Counted from the first letter of the stretch, positions 50,091 to 59,318 are shown. The stretch is DNA of 64,000 nt from CAUJGP01 sp964612425 (GCA_964612425.1 CAZTDX010000010.1:1-64000); one strand, 5' to 3'. The notes: generated by a model not told the origin, from the letters alone. Numbers and translations are program-made.

Positions 50091-50909
50091 ATGGGAATTA
50101 AAAATTACTCTGCAAGATCCCATGGAAGTCGTGGAGCTACGGGCTTCGACTTTTCTGAGATTACGAAATCAAAACCTGAGAAGTCGCTTACAAGCTCGTT
50201 GACACGATCATCAGCAAGAGGCAACCACGGTCAGATTACAATTCGCCATCGTGGCGGTGGGCATAAAAAGAGATATCGTTTAGTTGATTTTACTCGTCAT
50301 AAGATTGATATCCCAGCTAAAGTCGCTGCGATTGAGTATGATCCAAATAGAACAGCGAGAATTGCACTTCTTCACTATATTGATGGTCAAAAAGCTTATA
50401 TTGTTGCTCCAGTTGGATTAACAGTTGGAGATCAGGTGATATCTAGTGAGAAGGCTGATATTAAACCAGGAAATGCTCTGCCATTGCACGCAATTCCTGT
50501 GGGAACTATTATTCATAATGTTGAATTGAGACCTGGCAAAGGAGCTCAAGTTGCTAGAGGTGCTGGTTCTCAGGCGACTCTTGTTTCTAAAGAAGGGCAG
50601 TATTGTCAAGTTAGACTTCCCTCTGGAGAAGTTAAGTTAGTTCTATCTGTCTGTCGTGCAAGTGTTGGGCAGGTTGGAAATACAGATAATGAAAATTTGA
50701 AACTAGGTAAAGCTGGTCGCAGACGTTGGAGAGGAATCCGCCCAACTGTTCGTGGTATGGCAATGAATCCCGTTGATCACCCATTAGGTGGTGGTGAAGG
50801 TGTTGGTAAGGGTCATCACCCTGTTACGCCTTGGGGTAAGCCATGTAAGGGATATAAAACAAGAAACAATAAACGTACTAACAGCAGTATTGTTAAGAGA
50901 CGTAAGTAA
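50091..50909 (+). CDS. rplB: 50S ribosomal protein L2
   Basis: A 272-aa core rRNA-binding protein needed for subunit joining and peptidyl transfer. HRGGGHKKRYRLVDF and MNPVDHPLGGGEGVGKGHHP carry the key His of the family. Confidence 0.98.
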   Translation: MGIKNYSARSHGSRGATGFDFSEITKSKPEKSLTSSLTRSSARGNHGQITIRHRGGGHKKRYRLVDFTRHKIDIPAKVAAIEYDPNRTARIALLHYIDGQKAYIVAPVGLTVGDQVISSEKADIKPGNALPLHAIPVGTIIHNVELRPGKGAQVARGAGSQATLVSKEGQYCQVRLPSGEVKLVLSVCRASVGQVGNTDNENLKLGKAGRRRWRGIRPTVRGMAMNPVDHPLGGGEGVGKGHHPVTPWGKPCKGYKTRNNKRTNSSIVKRRK

Positions 50910-50920
50910 GGGAGTGACAC

Positions 50921-51211
50921 GTGGCTCGTTCTGTTAAAAAAGGTCCGTTTTTGGATTATCAACTAGTAAAAAAGATTCAGCACGCTATTGATAAGAACGA
51001 TAAGAAGGTTATAAAGACTTGGTCTCGTCGTTCTATGGTTACTCCTGATTGTGTTGGACTTACTTTTGCTGTTCATAATGGAAGAAAGTTTGTTCCAGTG
51101 TATGTGACTGAAAACATGATTGGGCACAAATTAGGTGAATTCGCACCAACTAGAACTTTTATGGGTCATGCCGAGAAAAAGGCAGCAGCACCTGCTCCAG
51201 CAAAAAAATAG
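50921..51211 (+). CDS. rpsS: 30S ribosomal protein S19
   Basis: A 96-aa head protein. RSVKKGPFLDYQLVKK and HKLGEFAPTRTFMGH are diagnostic. GTG start with GGGAG upstream; the C-terminal Ala/Pro/Lys tail is unique to this organism. Confidence 0.97.
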   Translation: MARSVKKGPFLDYQLVKKIQHAIDKNDKKVIKTWSRRSMVTPDCVGLTFAVHNGRKFVPVYVTENMIGHKLGEFAPTRTFMGHAEKKAAAPAPAKK

Positions 51212-51220
51212 AGGTAGCTA

Positions 51221-51553
51221 ATGGATGTTAAAGCAAGTTTAAAATACGCAAGAGTTGGAGCACAGAAAGCAAGATTAGTTGCTGATCTTGTAAGAGGAAA
51301 AGATGTTTCTGTGGCCCTAAAATTATTAAAATTTTCAGATAAGAAAACAGCTGTTTTTATAAAGAAATTGATTGAATCTGCTGTTGCTAATGCTGATGTC
51401 AAAGGTGTTGTAGATTCAGACAACCTTTTTGTTAAAGCAATCTCCGTTGACGGTGGACCATCTTTAAAAAGATTCCGTCCAAGAGCACAAGGAAGAGCGT
51501 ACGGAATTATGAAAAAGACAAGTCACATCAATCTAGTTTTAGGTGAGAGGTAA
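51221..51553 (+). CDS. rplV: 50S ribosomal protein L22
   Basis: A 110-aa tunnel protein whose long hairpin carries GGPSLKRFRPRAQGRAYGI. Length normal, nine bases after rpsS. Confidence 0.97.
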   Translation: MDVKASLKYARVGAQKARLVADLVRGKDVSVALKLLKFSDKKTAVFIKKLIESAVANADVKGVVDSDNLFVKAISVDGGPSLKRFRPRAQGRAYGIMKKTSHINLVLGER

Positions 51554-51556
51554 ACT

Positions 51557-52222
51557 GTGGGACAAAAGGTAAATCCAATAGGATTGCGAGTCGGTGTAAT
51601 TAGGACCTGGGACTCAAGATGGTATGCAAAAGGACATCAGTACTATGAAAACTTACATGAAGATATTAAGCTTCGTAAGTTTTTAAAAGAAAAACTAAAG
51701 CATGCTGGCGTTGCAAAAATTGAAATGGAAAGAGCTGTTAAGAAAATCAAAATTATTATTCATACAGCAAGACCTGGTGTTGTAATTGGTAAAAAAGGCA
51801 CAGGTATTGATTCTCTTAAAGCTGAAGTTCAGAAACAAACTCCTAATGAAGTATTTTTGAGTATTCAAGAAGTTAGAAAGCCTGATATTGATGCTCAATT
51901 GGTGGCTGAATCAATTGCCTTACAACTTGAAAAACGAATTTCATGGAGACGAGCGATGAAAAAAGCCATCGCAGCCGCCATCAGAGGTGGAGTTCGAGGT
52001 ATTAAAGTAAGAGTGTCTGGGCGTTTAGATGGTGCAGAAATTGCGCGTTCTGAATGGTACAATGAAAAATCTGTGCCTCTTCATACATTAAGAGCTGATA
52101 TTGACTATGGTACTGCAGAAGCCCTAACTGCTTATGGAATTATTGGATTAAAAGTTTGGATTTATAAGGGTGATATCCTTTCTCAGCGTGAGGTAGAGGA
52201 GGCTGGTCGTGTTAAGTCCTAA
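51557..52222 (+). CDS. rpsC: 30S ribosomal protein S3
   Basis: A 221-aa protein of the mRNA entry channel. GQKVNPIGLRVGVIRTWDS, the KH motif VVIGKKGTGIDSL and the C-terminal SRW-type domain are present. GTG start. Confidence 0.98.
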   Translation: MGQKVNPIGLRVGVIRTWDSRWYAKGHQYYENLHEDIKLRKFLKEKLKHAGVAKIEMERAVKKIKIIIHTARPGVVIGKKGTGIDSLKAEVQKQTPNEVFLSIQEVRKPDIDAQLVAESIALQLEKRISWRRAMKKAIAAAIRGGVRGIKVRVSGRLDGAEIARSEWYNEKSVPLHTLRADIDYGTAEALTAYGIIGLKVWIYKGDILSQREVEEAGRVKS

Positions 52223-52616
52223 AAGAGTAAAATGGAGAAAGCAGCATGTTGGCCACGGTGGTGGTGTAGCATCCAAAGGTAATAAATTAGACTTTGGAGA
52301 TTTCGGTCTTCAGGCTGTTGAAGATGGTCGTTTAACTGCTCGTCAATTAGAGGCAAGTCGTATTGCTATTTCTAGAAGCGTTAAGCGTGGTGGAAAAATG
52401 TGGGTTCGTGTATTTCCTCATACCCCAGTGACCAAAAAGGCAGCGGAGACTCGAATGGGTAGTGGTAAAGGGAATCCTGAATATTGGATTGCACGAGTTC
52501 AACCAGGACGAGTTCTTTTTGAAATTAATGGAATTACTAGAGAACAGGCCGTGGAAGCTTTTACATTAGCTATGCATAAACTTCCATTTAAAACTAGAAT
52601 ACTTGTACGGGAGTAG
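52209..52616 (+). CDS. rplP: 50S ribosomal protein L16
   Basis: A 135-aa protein near the A site. GTG 52209 is chosen because the conserved MLSPKRVKWRKQ starts there and AGGAGG lies six bases upstream; this overlaps rpsC by 14 bases, a common coupling. Confidence 0.97.
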   Translation: MLSPKRVKWRKQHVGHGGGVASKGNKLDFGDFGLQAVEDGRLTARQLEASRIAISRSVKRGGKMWVRVFPHTPVTKKAAETRMGSGKGNPEYWIARVQPGRVLFEINGITREQAVEAFTLAMHKLPFKTRILVRE

Positions 52617-52619
52617 AAA

Positions 52620-52811
52620 ATGAAATATTCAGAAATGCAAAGCCTCTCAGTGGGAGACCTTGTTAAGAAGAAAAAGGAACTTATCGGACAAGTATTCGAG
52701 ACAAAAATGAAAAACTCTATTGGTCAGGCTACAAATCCGTTGACGATAAGAAATAATAGAAGAGACATAGCACGCATTAATACGGCATTATGTGCTAAAA
52801 AGGTGAAGTAG
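52620..52811 (+). CDS. rpmC: 50S ribosomal protein L29
   Basis: A 63-aa two-helix protein next to L23 at the tunnel exit. RNNRRDIARINTAL is the conserved second helix. Three bases after rplP. Confidence 0.95.
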   Translation: MKYSEMQSLSVGDLVKKKKELIGQVFETKMKNSIGQATNPLTIRNNRRDIARINTALCAKKVK

Positions 52812-52817
52812 GTAGAT

Positions 52818-53090
52818 ATGGAAAATAATACTCCAACAAGAGGTCGAAGAGTTGAGGTTATCGGTGAGGTAGTCAGCGATAAGATGGACAAGACAATTGC
52901 AGTGGTAACTTACAGAATGGTAAGACACGAGAAATATGGTAAATACATTAAAAAGACTACTGTAATGAAAGCCCATGATGAAAAGAATGTAGCTAAAGTT
53001 GGTGATAAAGTTAAAATTTTTGAGTCAAGACCATTAAGCAAAACAAAGAGATGGATTTTGGCCGAAGTATTAGAAACAGTGAAGGGTTAA
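52818..53090 (+). CDS. rpsQ: 30S ribosomal protein S17
   Basis: A 90-aa OB-fold protein. GEVVSDKMDKTIAVVTYR and DKVKIFESRPLSKTKRW are the family signature. Confidence 0.97.
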   Translation: MENNTPTRGRRVEVIGEVVSDKMDKTIAVVTYRMVRHEKYGKYIKKTTVMKAHDEKNVAKVGDKVKIFESRPLSKTKRWILAEVLETVKG

Positions 53091-53099
53091 GGTAGCTCC

Positions 53100-53468
53100 A
53101 TGATACAAATGCAGACTAAATTAACGGTAGCGGATAATTCAGGAGCAAAAGAAGTTGCGTGTATTAAAGTCATCGGTGGATCTAAGAGAAGATATGCAAC
53201 CATAGGTGATATTATTGTTGTATCAATAAAAGAAGCTCTTCCTAATGCAAAAGTTAAAAAGGGTGATGTTGCAAAAGCTGTGGTTGTTAGGACAGTAAAG
53301 CAAATTCGCAGAGCAGATGGTACTTACATACGTTTTGATGATAACTCAGCAGTTTTAATTAATGCTGCAAAAGAGCCCATTGGAACGCGTATTTTCGGAC
53401 CTGTCGCAAGAGAGTTGAGAGCAAAACAATTTGTGAAAATTGTTTCACTAGCTCCAGAAGTATTATAG
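53100..53468 (+). CDS. rplN: 50S ribosomal protein L14
   Basis: A 122-aa protein at the subunit interface. MIQMQTKLTVADNSGAKE and the GTRIFGPVARELR end are typical. Normally followed by rplX; here rplE comes ten bases after its stop. Confidence 0.98.
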   Translation: MIQMQTKLTVADNSGAKEVACIKVIGGSKRRYATIGDIIVVSIKEALPNAKVKKGDVAKAVVVRTVKQIRRADGTYIRFDDNSAVLINAAKEPIGTRIFGPVARELRAKQFVKIVSLAPEVL

Positions 53469-53478
53469 AGGTTGAAGT

Positions 53479-54018
53479 ATGAATAGATTAGAAGCACGTT
53501 ATAAAAAAGAGATTCGTCCAGGGCTGGTTAAGCAGCTTGGTTTTGAAAATATTATGCAAGTGCCGAAACTTGAAAAAGTAGTGATTTCAGTATGTCTCAG
53601 TGAGGCTATTCAAAACCCTAAGGTTTTGAATTCTGTAGTCGATGAAATTACAGCGATTACCGGACAAAAAGCAGTCATCACTCATGCAAAAAAAGCAATC
53701 TCAAATTTTAAGTTGCGTGAAGGGATTGCGATTGGAGCAAGAGTTACACTACGTCGTGAAAAAATGTATGCTTTTATGGACAAGCTAATGAATCTAGCTC
53801 TTCCGCGAGTTCGCGACTTTAGAGGCCTTCCTCCTAAAGGATTTGATGGAAGAGGTAACTACAATATGGGTTTAAAAGAACAAATTGTATTCCCAGAAAT
53901 TAATTTTGATCGAGTTGAAAAAGCTCGTGGTATGAATATTACAATTTGTACTTCAGGCAAGACAGATGCTGAAGGAAAAGCATTGTTAGAGGCATTGGGA
54001 ATGCCTTTCAGAAAATAA
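53479..54018 (+). CDS. rplE: 50S ribosomal protein L5
   Basis: A 179-aa 5S rRNA binder. GLVKQLGFENIMQVPKLEKV, SNFKLREGIAIGARVTLR and ALPRVRDFRGL are intact. It starts directly after rplN with no L24 gene in between. Confidence 0.98.
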   Translation: MNRLEARYKKEIRPGLVKQLGFENIMQVPKLEKVVISVCLSEAIQNPKVLNSVVDEITAITGQKAVITHAKKAISNFKLREGIAIGARVTLRREKMYAFMDKLMNLALPRVRDFRGLPPKGFDGRGNYNMGLKEQIVFPEINFDRVEKARGMNITICTSGKTDAEGKALLEALGMPFRK

Positions 54019-54028
54019 GGGGTGGAAA

Positions 54029-54334
54029 TTGGCAAGACTAGCGGCTATTGAAAAAAATAATCGAAGAAAAAAAGTGTCAAGCAAATTCTGGAAATTAAGA
54101 AGAGAGTTGCGTGCAAAATCTCTTGATCCAGCTTTAGGTGAGAATGAAAGAGAAGAAGCTTTCATTAAACTACAAAAGTTACCACGTAATACGTCTCCAG
54201 CGAGAGTTATTAATCGTTGTGAATTAACTGGTCGACCAAGAGGAAATTATAAGAAATTCGGTTTGTCGCGTTTAGCCTTTAGACAGTTAGCTTTAGATGG
54301 AAAGCTGCCTGGTGTTACTAAATCAAGTTGGTGA
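54029..54334 (+). CDS. rpsN: 30S ribosomal protein S14
   Basis: A 101-aa, long zinc-free form of S14 (no CxxC pair; NRCELTGRPRGNYKKFGLSR is the signature). It starts with TTG behind GGGGTGG. Confidence 0.96.
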   Translation: MARLAAIEKNNRRKKVSSKFWKLRRELRAKSLDPALGENEREEAFIKLQKLPRNTSPARVINRCELTGRPRGNYKKFGLSRLAFRQLALDGKLPGVTKSSW

Positions 54335-54344
54335 GGTTTTTAAT

Positions 54345-54734
54345 ATGGATACAGTTTCAGAATTTTTAACAAGAATACGTAATGCTGGTGCTGCTCGACA
54401 TGAGAAGCTTGATGTGCCTTCTTCTAAAATTAGAGAGTCAATTGCAAAAATTTTAGTAGAAGAAGGAGTCTTGCGCTCGTACAAGGTAGCAAAAGACAGT
54501 AAGCAAGGAATTATGCGCCTTTATCTCAAGTATGATGAGTCTGGCTCACATGCAATTTCAAATATTGCAAGAGCAAGTCGCCCTGGTCGTCGCTTATATG
54601 TTAAAAGTGATGCGATTCCTCAGGTGCGATCTGGTATGGGTTTCTGTATTTTGAGTACTAACAAAGGTATAATGAGCAGTCGTGTAGCACAAAAGAGCAA
54701 TATTGGCGGTGAGCTAATTTGCAAAGTATGGTAG
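54345..54734 (+). CDS. rpsH: 30S ribosomal protein S8
   Basis: A 129-aa 16S central-domain binder. In E. coli S8 represses the spc operon at the rplE start. DTVSEFLTRIRNAGAARHEK and LSTNKGIMSSRVAQ are typical. ATG 54345 is chosen because the conserved N-terminus starts there, with GAGG upstream. Confidence 0.97.
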   Translation: MDTVSEFLTRIRNAGAARHEKLDVPSSKIRESIAKILVEEGVLRSYKVAKDSKQGIMRLYLKYDESGSHAISNIARASRPGRRLYVKSDAIPQVRSGMGFCILSTNKGIMSSRVAQKSNIGGELICKVW

Positions 54735-54741
54735 GTGACAA

Positions 54742-55284
54742 ATGTCGAGAGTAGGTAAAGCCCCAGTTGGATTCGATGATAAGGTTCAGGTAACTTTGTC
54801 ACCATCAAATGAGGTATTAGTTAAATCTGGAAACAAACAAATTTCACTCAAGCTCAGAACTGAGGTTGGTGCAAAACTAGAAGGTAAGTCACTAACGCTT
54901 TCTAGACAAGAAGACTCAAAGAGTGCAAGTAGTTTGCATGGTATGTATCGAGCACTTATTCAAAATGCCGTTACGGGAGTTTCAAAAGGTTTCACAAAGA
55001 ACTTGGAGCTTCATGGTGTTGGTTACAGAGCTACAGTTGCTGGAAAAAAGCTTGAAATGAGTCTTGGTTTTAGTCATCCTGTTATATTCGATATTCCTGA
55101 AGGAATTGAGATTAAAGTTGATAAGCAAACAAATATTTCAGTAACCGGTTTTGACAAAGCTCTTGTAGGAGCTGTAGCTGCGAAAATTAGAAGCTTTAGA
55201 CCACCTGAGCCTTATTTAGGTAAAGGTGTGAGATATTCTGATGAAAAAATTCGTAGAAAAGCTGGAAAATCAGCTGGAAAGTAA
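54742..55284 (+). CDS. rplF: 50S ribosomal protein L6
   Basis: A 180-aa two-domain protein near the factor-binding site. SRVGKAPV at the start and EPYLGKGVRYSDEKIRRKAG at the end are the family marks. Confidence 0.98.
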   Translation: MSRVGKAPVGFDDKVQVTLSPSNEVLVKSGNKQISLKLRTEVGAKLEGKSLTLSRQEDSKSASSLHGMYRALIQNAVTGVSKGFTKNLELHGVGYRATVAGKKLEMSLGFSHPVIFDIPEGIEIKVDKQTNISVTGFDKALVGAVAAKIRSFRPPEPYLGKGVRYSDEKIRRKAGKSAGK

Positions 55285-55297
55285 TTAGGAATAATTT

Positions 55298-55666
55298 ATG
55301 AAGATTGTATTAAAAAGAAATACCAGTTCAAAAGTTAATGGAAGGCTCAAAAAGAAACTTAGAATTCGTAAAAAAATTGCTGGTTCTGCTGAGAGACCTC
55401 GCCTATGTATTTTTAAAAGTGCAAAACATATTTATGCGTCACTAATCGATGATACTACAGGAAAAACCTTGTTAGCTTTATCATCTTTGAACGTAAAAGA
55501 TGAGTTGGCAGGTATTGAAATGGCTAAAAAAGTTGGTGTTGAAATTGCCAAAAAGGCTTTATCTGAGAAAATATCTTCTGTAGTTTTTGATCGAAATGGC
55601 TTTATTTATCATGGTCGAGTGAAATCGCTTGCTGATGGTGCCCGTGAAGGTGGCTTAAATTTCTAA
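55298..55666 (+). CDS. rplR: 50S ribosomal protein L18
   Basis: A 122-aa 5S rRNA binder with RPRLCIFKSAKHIYASLIDD and the ending FIYHGRVKSLADGAREGGL. Confidence 0.97.
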   Translation: MKIVLKRNTSSKVNGRLKKKLRIRKKIAGSAERPRLCIFKSAKHIYASLIDDTTGKTLLALSSLNVKDELAGIEMAKKVGVEIAKKALSEKISSVVFDRNGFIYHGRVKSLADGAREGGLNF

Positions 55667-55676
55667 GGAGTGAATG

Positions 55677-56129
55677 ATGGAAAAAACGAGTGTCGAGTTT
55701 GAAGAGAGAGTAGTAGCGATTAACAGAGTTGCCAAAGTGGTAAAGGGTGGTCGTCGATTCTCGTTTTCAGCTTTAGTAGTAGTGGGAAATAAGATTGGTG
55801 ATATCGGTATTGGAACTGGAAAAGCTGGTGAAGTTCCTGAAGCTATTGGTAAGGCCAGTAGAGCAGCTAAGAAGATGACAAAATCAGTGCAATTATACCA
55901 ATCTAGAACGATTCCTCATGAAGTTATTGGAAAGTTTGGCGCTGCAAAAGTGGTTATGAAGCCTGCGGCTCCTGGGACAGGTGTGATAGCTGGTGGTGCG
56001 GTTCGTGCTGTGCTTGAATCAGTTGGGGTTAAAGATATTCTTACAAAATGTGTAGGAACACGAAATCCTCATAATGCAGTTCGTGCGACTATTAATGGTC
56101 TTAATCAATTGAAGAATAAGCCTGAGTGA
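55677..56129 (+). CDS. rpsE: 30S ribosomal protein S5
   Basis: A 150-aa accuracy protein. RVAKVVKGGRRFSFSALVVV and GEVPEAIGKASRAAKK are clear. The second of two adjacent ATGs (55677) is preferred because AAGGAG is then six bases away. Confidence 0.97.
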   Translation: MEKTSVEFEERVVAINRVAKVVKGGRRFSFSALVVVGNKIGDIGIGTGKAGEVPEAIGKASRAAKKMTKSVQLYQSRTIPHEVIGKFGAAKVVMKPAAPGTGVIAGGAVRAVLESVGVKDILTKCVGTRNPHNAVRATINGLNQLKNKPE

Positions 56130-56136
56130 GGTTTTT

Positions 56137-56322
56137 ATGGCAAAAGCATTTAATGTTACATTAAAAAGAAGCCTGATTGGATGTACTGAGACTCAAAGAG
56201 CGACGGTGGCCGCATTGGGTTTGAGAAAGAGACATCAAACAGTAAAATTAGCAGATAATCCTGCTAATAGAGGACAAATTTTCAAAGTTCAGCATTTGTT
56301 GACTGTTCAAGTGGAGAAATAA
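56137..56322 (+). CDS. rpmD: 50S ribosomal protein L30
   Basis: A 61-aa small protein. LKRSLIGCTETQRATVAALG followed by LRKRHQTVKLADNPANRGQI matches the family; the gene is often missing in other phyla but present here. Confidence 0.95.
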   Translation: MAKAFNVTLKRSLIGCTETQRATVAALGLRKRHQTVKLADNPANRGQIFKVQHLLTVQVEK

Positions 56323-56323
56323 G

Positions 56324-56752
56324 ATGAGTTTGTTAGAAAATTTACAACCAAAAGCTGGATCTTCTCATTACAGAAAAAGAGTAGGTAGAGGCAGAGGGTC
56401 GGGATTAGGTCAAACAGCAGGTAAAGGCCACAAGGGTCAGCTAGCAAGAACTGGTGGAAAAGTACGTCGTGGATTTGAAGGTGGTCAAACTCCTCTAATT
56501 CGTCGATTACCTAAATTCGGTTTTAAATGTCCATCAAGTATTACTTATGAAATTCTAAATCTTTCTGACTTAGAGCCGTTAAAAGGAGAAGTAACTCTTG
56601 ATCTTTTGCAAAACTCTGGTTTGATCAAAGGAAGTCAAATTAAAGTATTGGCTAATGGAAAACTTACTCATGCTTTAACTCTTAAAGGAATTAAGGTTAG
56701 TCAGGGTGCTAAAATGGCAATTGAAGCCGTTGGTGGAAAGATAGAGGTATAA
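56324..56752 (+). CDS. rplO: 50S ribosomal protein L15
   Basis: A 142-aa late-assembly protein with the Gly/Arg/Lys-rich N-terminal extension (GRGRGSGLGQTAGKGHKGQ) and a globular C-terminal domain. Confidence 0.97.
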   Translation: MSLLENLQPKAGSSHYRKRVGRGRGSGLGQTAGKGHKGQLARTGGKVRRGFEGGQTPLIRRLPKFGFKCPSSITYEILNLSDLEPLKGEVTLDLLQNSGLIKGSQIKVLANGKLTHALTLKGIKVSQGAKMAIEAVGGKIEV

Positions 56753-56756
56753 TTTA

Positions 56757-58079
56757 GTGGCAGCTATGGATGGAATCTCCAAAAATACAGATTTACAGCG
56801 AAGAATATTATTTACGTTAGGTATTTTAGCGGTTTATCGCATTGGTGTGCATATTGCGACTCCTGGTGTTGATGGCCGTGCTGTAATGTCCTTTTTCCAG
56901 GCACAAAGCGCTGGAATATTTGGTTTATTTAACACCTTTACAGGTGGTGCTTTAAATCAGTTTAGTGTTTTTGCTTTAGGGATTATGCCATACATTTCGT
57001 CATCGATTATATTTCAACTACTAAGTTCTGCTGTGCCTTACTTAGAATCTTTAAAAAAAGAAGGTGAACAAGGCAGAAAAAAAATTAATCAATACACGAG
57101 ATACGCAACTGTTCTCCTTGCAATCATTCAGGGTTCTGCAATTAGCTCGTGGCTCATGGGTTCCTCGAGTCCAGAAGGTCGGGCTTTAGTTGTTTCATCT
57201 CATGTTGGTTTTTTACCTTTTCAAATTATGACGGTTTTAACTTTAACTGCAGGTACTTGTTTTATTATGTGGTTGGGTGAACAAATAACTGAACGTGGTA
57301 TTGGAAATGGCTCAAGTTTGATTATTTTTACCGGTATTGCAGCATCAATTCCTTCTGGAGCACAAAAATTGTTTTCTTTAGTTACAAATGATGAAATTTC
57401 GGCCGCTGCAGCATTAGGGATCATAGTGTTGATGATTGCGGTTATTTCTGCTGTCATTTATGTTGAGGTTGCTCAAAGAAAAATCCCTATTCAGTATTCT
57501 CAGCGTGGGACTGGAAAGACTGCTATGACTATTCCTCAGAGTCATCTTCCTTTAAAATTAAATTTTTCAGGAGTAATCCCACCGATTTTTGCGAGTTCTT
57601 TATTGATGTTTCCAGCTACGATGGCCCAATTTATAAAGGCCCCATGGATTCAGTCCGTTCAGACTTCATTGAGCCCTAATGGTGCTTTATATAATATACT
57701 ATTTGTTTTATTGATCGTATTTTTCTGTTTTTTCTACACAGAGATTGTCTTTAATCCAAAAGAGGTTGCTGAAAATCTTAAAAAACATGGCGGTTTTATT
57801 CCTGGAGTAAGAGCTGGACAGAGTACTTCAGAGTATATTCAAACTGTTATCGAGAGAATAAATGTTGGTGGTGCAACTTACTTATGTGTAATATGCGTTT
57901 TACCAGGAATGATGAATGATTTGCTTAATGTACCTTTTTATTTTGGTGGAACAAGCTTACTGATCCTTGTTGGGGTTGCATTAGATACATCTCAACAAAT
58001 TCAATCACATATGTTGACTCAAAAGTATGAGGGCTTTCTTAAAGGCGCTAAAATCAGGAGTCGGAGGGTTCAGTATTGA
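56757..58079 (+). CDS. secY: Preprotein translocase subunit SecY
   Basis: A 440-aa ten-span membrane protein that forms the Sec channel. The plug region, GIMPYISSSIIFQLL and the C-terminal RIGQGT-like segment region before EGFLKGAKIRSRR are present. GTG 56757 lies nine bases after a GAGG; an internal ATG is too far from it. Partner SecE is at 33.0 kb. Confidence 0.97.
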   Translation: MAAMDGISKNTDLQRRILFTLGILAVYRIGVHIATPGVDGRAVMSFFQAQSAGIFGLFNTFTGGALNQFSVFALGIMPYISSSIIFQLLSSAVPYLESLKKEGEQGRKKINQYTRYATVLLAIIQGSAISSWLMGSSSPEGRALVVSSHVGFLPFQIMTVLTLTAGTCFIMWLGEQITERGIGNGSSLIIFTGIAASIPSGAQKLFSLVTNDEISAAAALGIIVLMIAVISAVIYVEVAQRKIPIQYSQRGTGKTAMTIPQSHLPLKLNFSGVIPPIFASSLLMFPATMAQFIKAPWIQSVQTSLSPNGALYNILFVLLIVFFCFFYTEIVFNPKEVAENLKKHGGFIPGVRAGQSTSEYIQTVIERINVGGATYLCVICVLPGMMNDLLNVPFYFGGTSLLILVGVALDTSQQIQSHMLTQKYEGFLKGAKIRSRRVQY

Positions 58080-58732
58080 TTCTTCTACTTTTCGGTGCCC
58101 CAGGCTCAGGCAAAGGCACTCAAAGTGCTCAGCTTGTAGAAAAGCATGGCTTTTTTCAAATTAGCACGGGTGATATTTTGAGAACTGCTATTCGAGAAGG
58201 TAGTAAGTTAGGAATGGATGCAAAATCCTTTATGGATAAAGGGCAGCTTGTGCCTGATGCAGTAGTTATTGGAATGGTTGATGAAGTTTTGTCAGCTAAT
58301 TTAAAATTGGGAAAAAAATCATTTATTTTTGATGGTTTCCCTAGAACAGTTGCTCAGGCAGAGAGTCTTAGTGAGATGTTAAAAGGGCACGGTTTAAAAG
58401 CTGATGCAGTAGTTTTTATAAACGTTGATAAGCTCGGTTTAGTTAAAAGGTTAACGGGGCGACGAGTTTGCTCTACGTGTGGAAGTGTATATCATGTTGA
58501 AAGCAACCCTAGCAAGGTTAGTGGGGTTTGTGATAAATGCGGTGGACAGTTGATTTTGCGATCTGATGATAAGGAAGAAGTTATTCTCTCAAGATTAGAA
58601 ACTTATCAATCAGTGGCAGACTTGCTTAAAAAGTTTTATAGTGGATTTGGAATTGTAAAAGAGGTAAATGGTGATCAATCTGTGGAGTCAGTCTATAAGA
58701 GCATAGTATCTAGTGCAGGAATTATAGGTTGA
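58076..58732 (+). CDS. adk: Adenylate kinase
   Basis: A 218-aa enzyme (ATP + AMP = 2 ADP) with a long zinc-binding LID. P-loop GAPGSGKGT is at residues 8-16, LID cysteines at 132, 135, 152 and 155. It starts with TTG overlapping the secY stop by four bases, with GGAGG upstream. In many bacteria map and infA follow; here rpmJ does. Confidence 0.96.
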   Translation: MILLLFGAPGSGKGTQSAQLVEKHGFFQISTGDILRTAIREGSKLGMDAKSFMDKGQLVPDAVVIGMVDEVLSANLKLGKKSFIFDGFPRTVAQAESLSEMLKGHGLKADAVVFINVDKLGLVKRLTGRRVCSTCGSVYHVESNPSKVSGVCDKCGGQLILRSDDKEEVILSRLETYQSVADLLKKFYSGFGIVKEVNGDQSVESVYKSIVSSAGIIG

Positions 58733-58810
58733 TAATATAGTTCTAGACTCTTTTTTAAAAGTAGTGTAGAGAGGCCATTCTAAAATTAATGAAAACAACT
58801 AGGGAAAGTT

Positions 58811-58924
58811 ATGAAAGTACGTCCTTCAGTAAAGAAGATTTGTAGTAAGTGTAAGATTATTAAACGTAAAGGTGCTGTTCGTGTGATTTGTGAAAATCCG
58901 AAGCACAAACAGAGACAGGGGTAG
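58811..58924 (+). CDS. rpmJ: 50S ribosomal protein L36
   Basis: A 37-aa zinc-ribbon protein read directly from the sequence: MKVRPSVKKICSKCKIIKRK, then GAVRVICENPKHKQRQG. The Zn ligands are the two Cys of CSKC, one further Cys and a His. The usual neighbour before rpsM, which starts three bases after its stop. Confidence 0.95.
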   Translation: MKVRPSVKKICSKCKIIKRKGAVRVICENPKHKQRQG

Positions 58925-58927
58925 GAA

Positions 58928-59302
58928 ATGGCTCGTTTAGCGGGTGTAGATTTGCCCAGAAATAAGCGCGTAGAAGTGGCTTTAACTTATATTTTTGGGG
59001 TTGGTCGTCCAAGAGCTCGATGGATCTGTTCACAAGCAAATATTCCTGATAGCTTGAGAACTGATGCTCTAACGGACGAACATATTGCAAAAATTCGGGC
59101 TATAATTGAATCCAGCTTCAAAGTTGAAGGGGATTTAAGAAGAGACGTCGGGTTGTCAATTAAACGTCTTATGGACTTAAACTGTTATCGAGGAATACGT
59201 CATCGCAAAGGATTACCTGTTCGTGGTCAAAATACTAGATCAAATGCACGAACTCGTAAGGGTCCTAAGAAGACAGTGGCTAATAAGAAGAAAGCCGTAT
59301 AA
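58928..59302 (+). CDS. rpsM: 30S ribosomal protein S13
   Basis: A 124-aa head protein that contacts the P-site tRNA. ARLAGVDLPRNKRVEVALTY and RGIRHRKGLPVRGQNTRSNA are diagnostic. Confidence 0.98.
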   Translation: MARLAGVDLPRNKRVEVALTYIFGVGRPRARWICSQANIPDSLRTDALTDEHIAKIRAIIESSFKVEGDLRRDVGLSIKRLMDLNCYRGIRHRKGLPVRGQNTRSNARTRKGPKKTVANKKKAV

Positions 59303-59318
59303 AGGAAAAGGATGAAAA

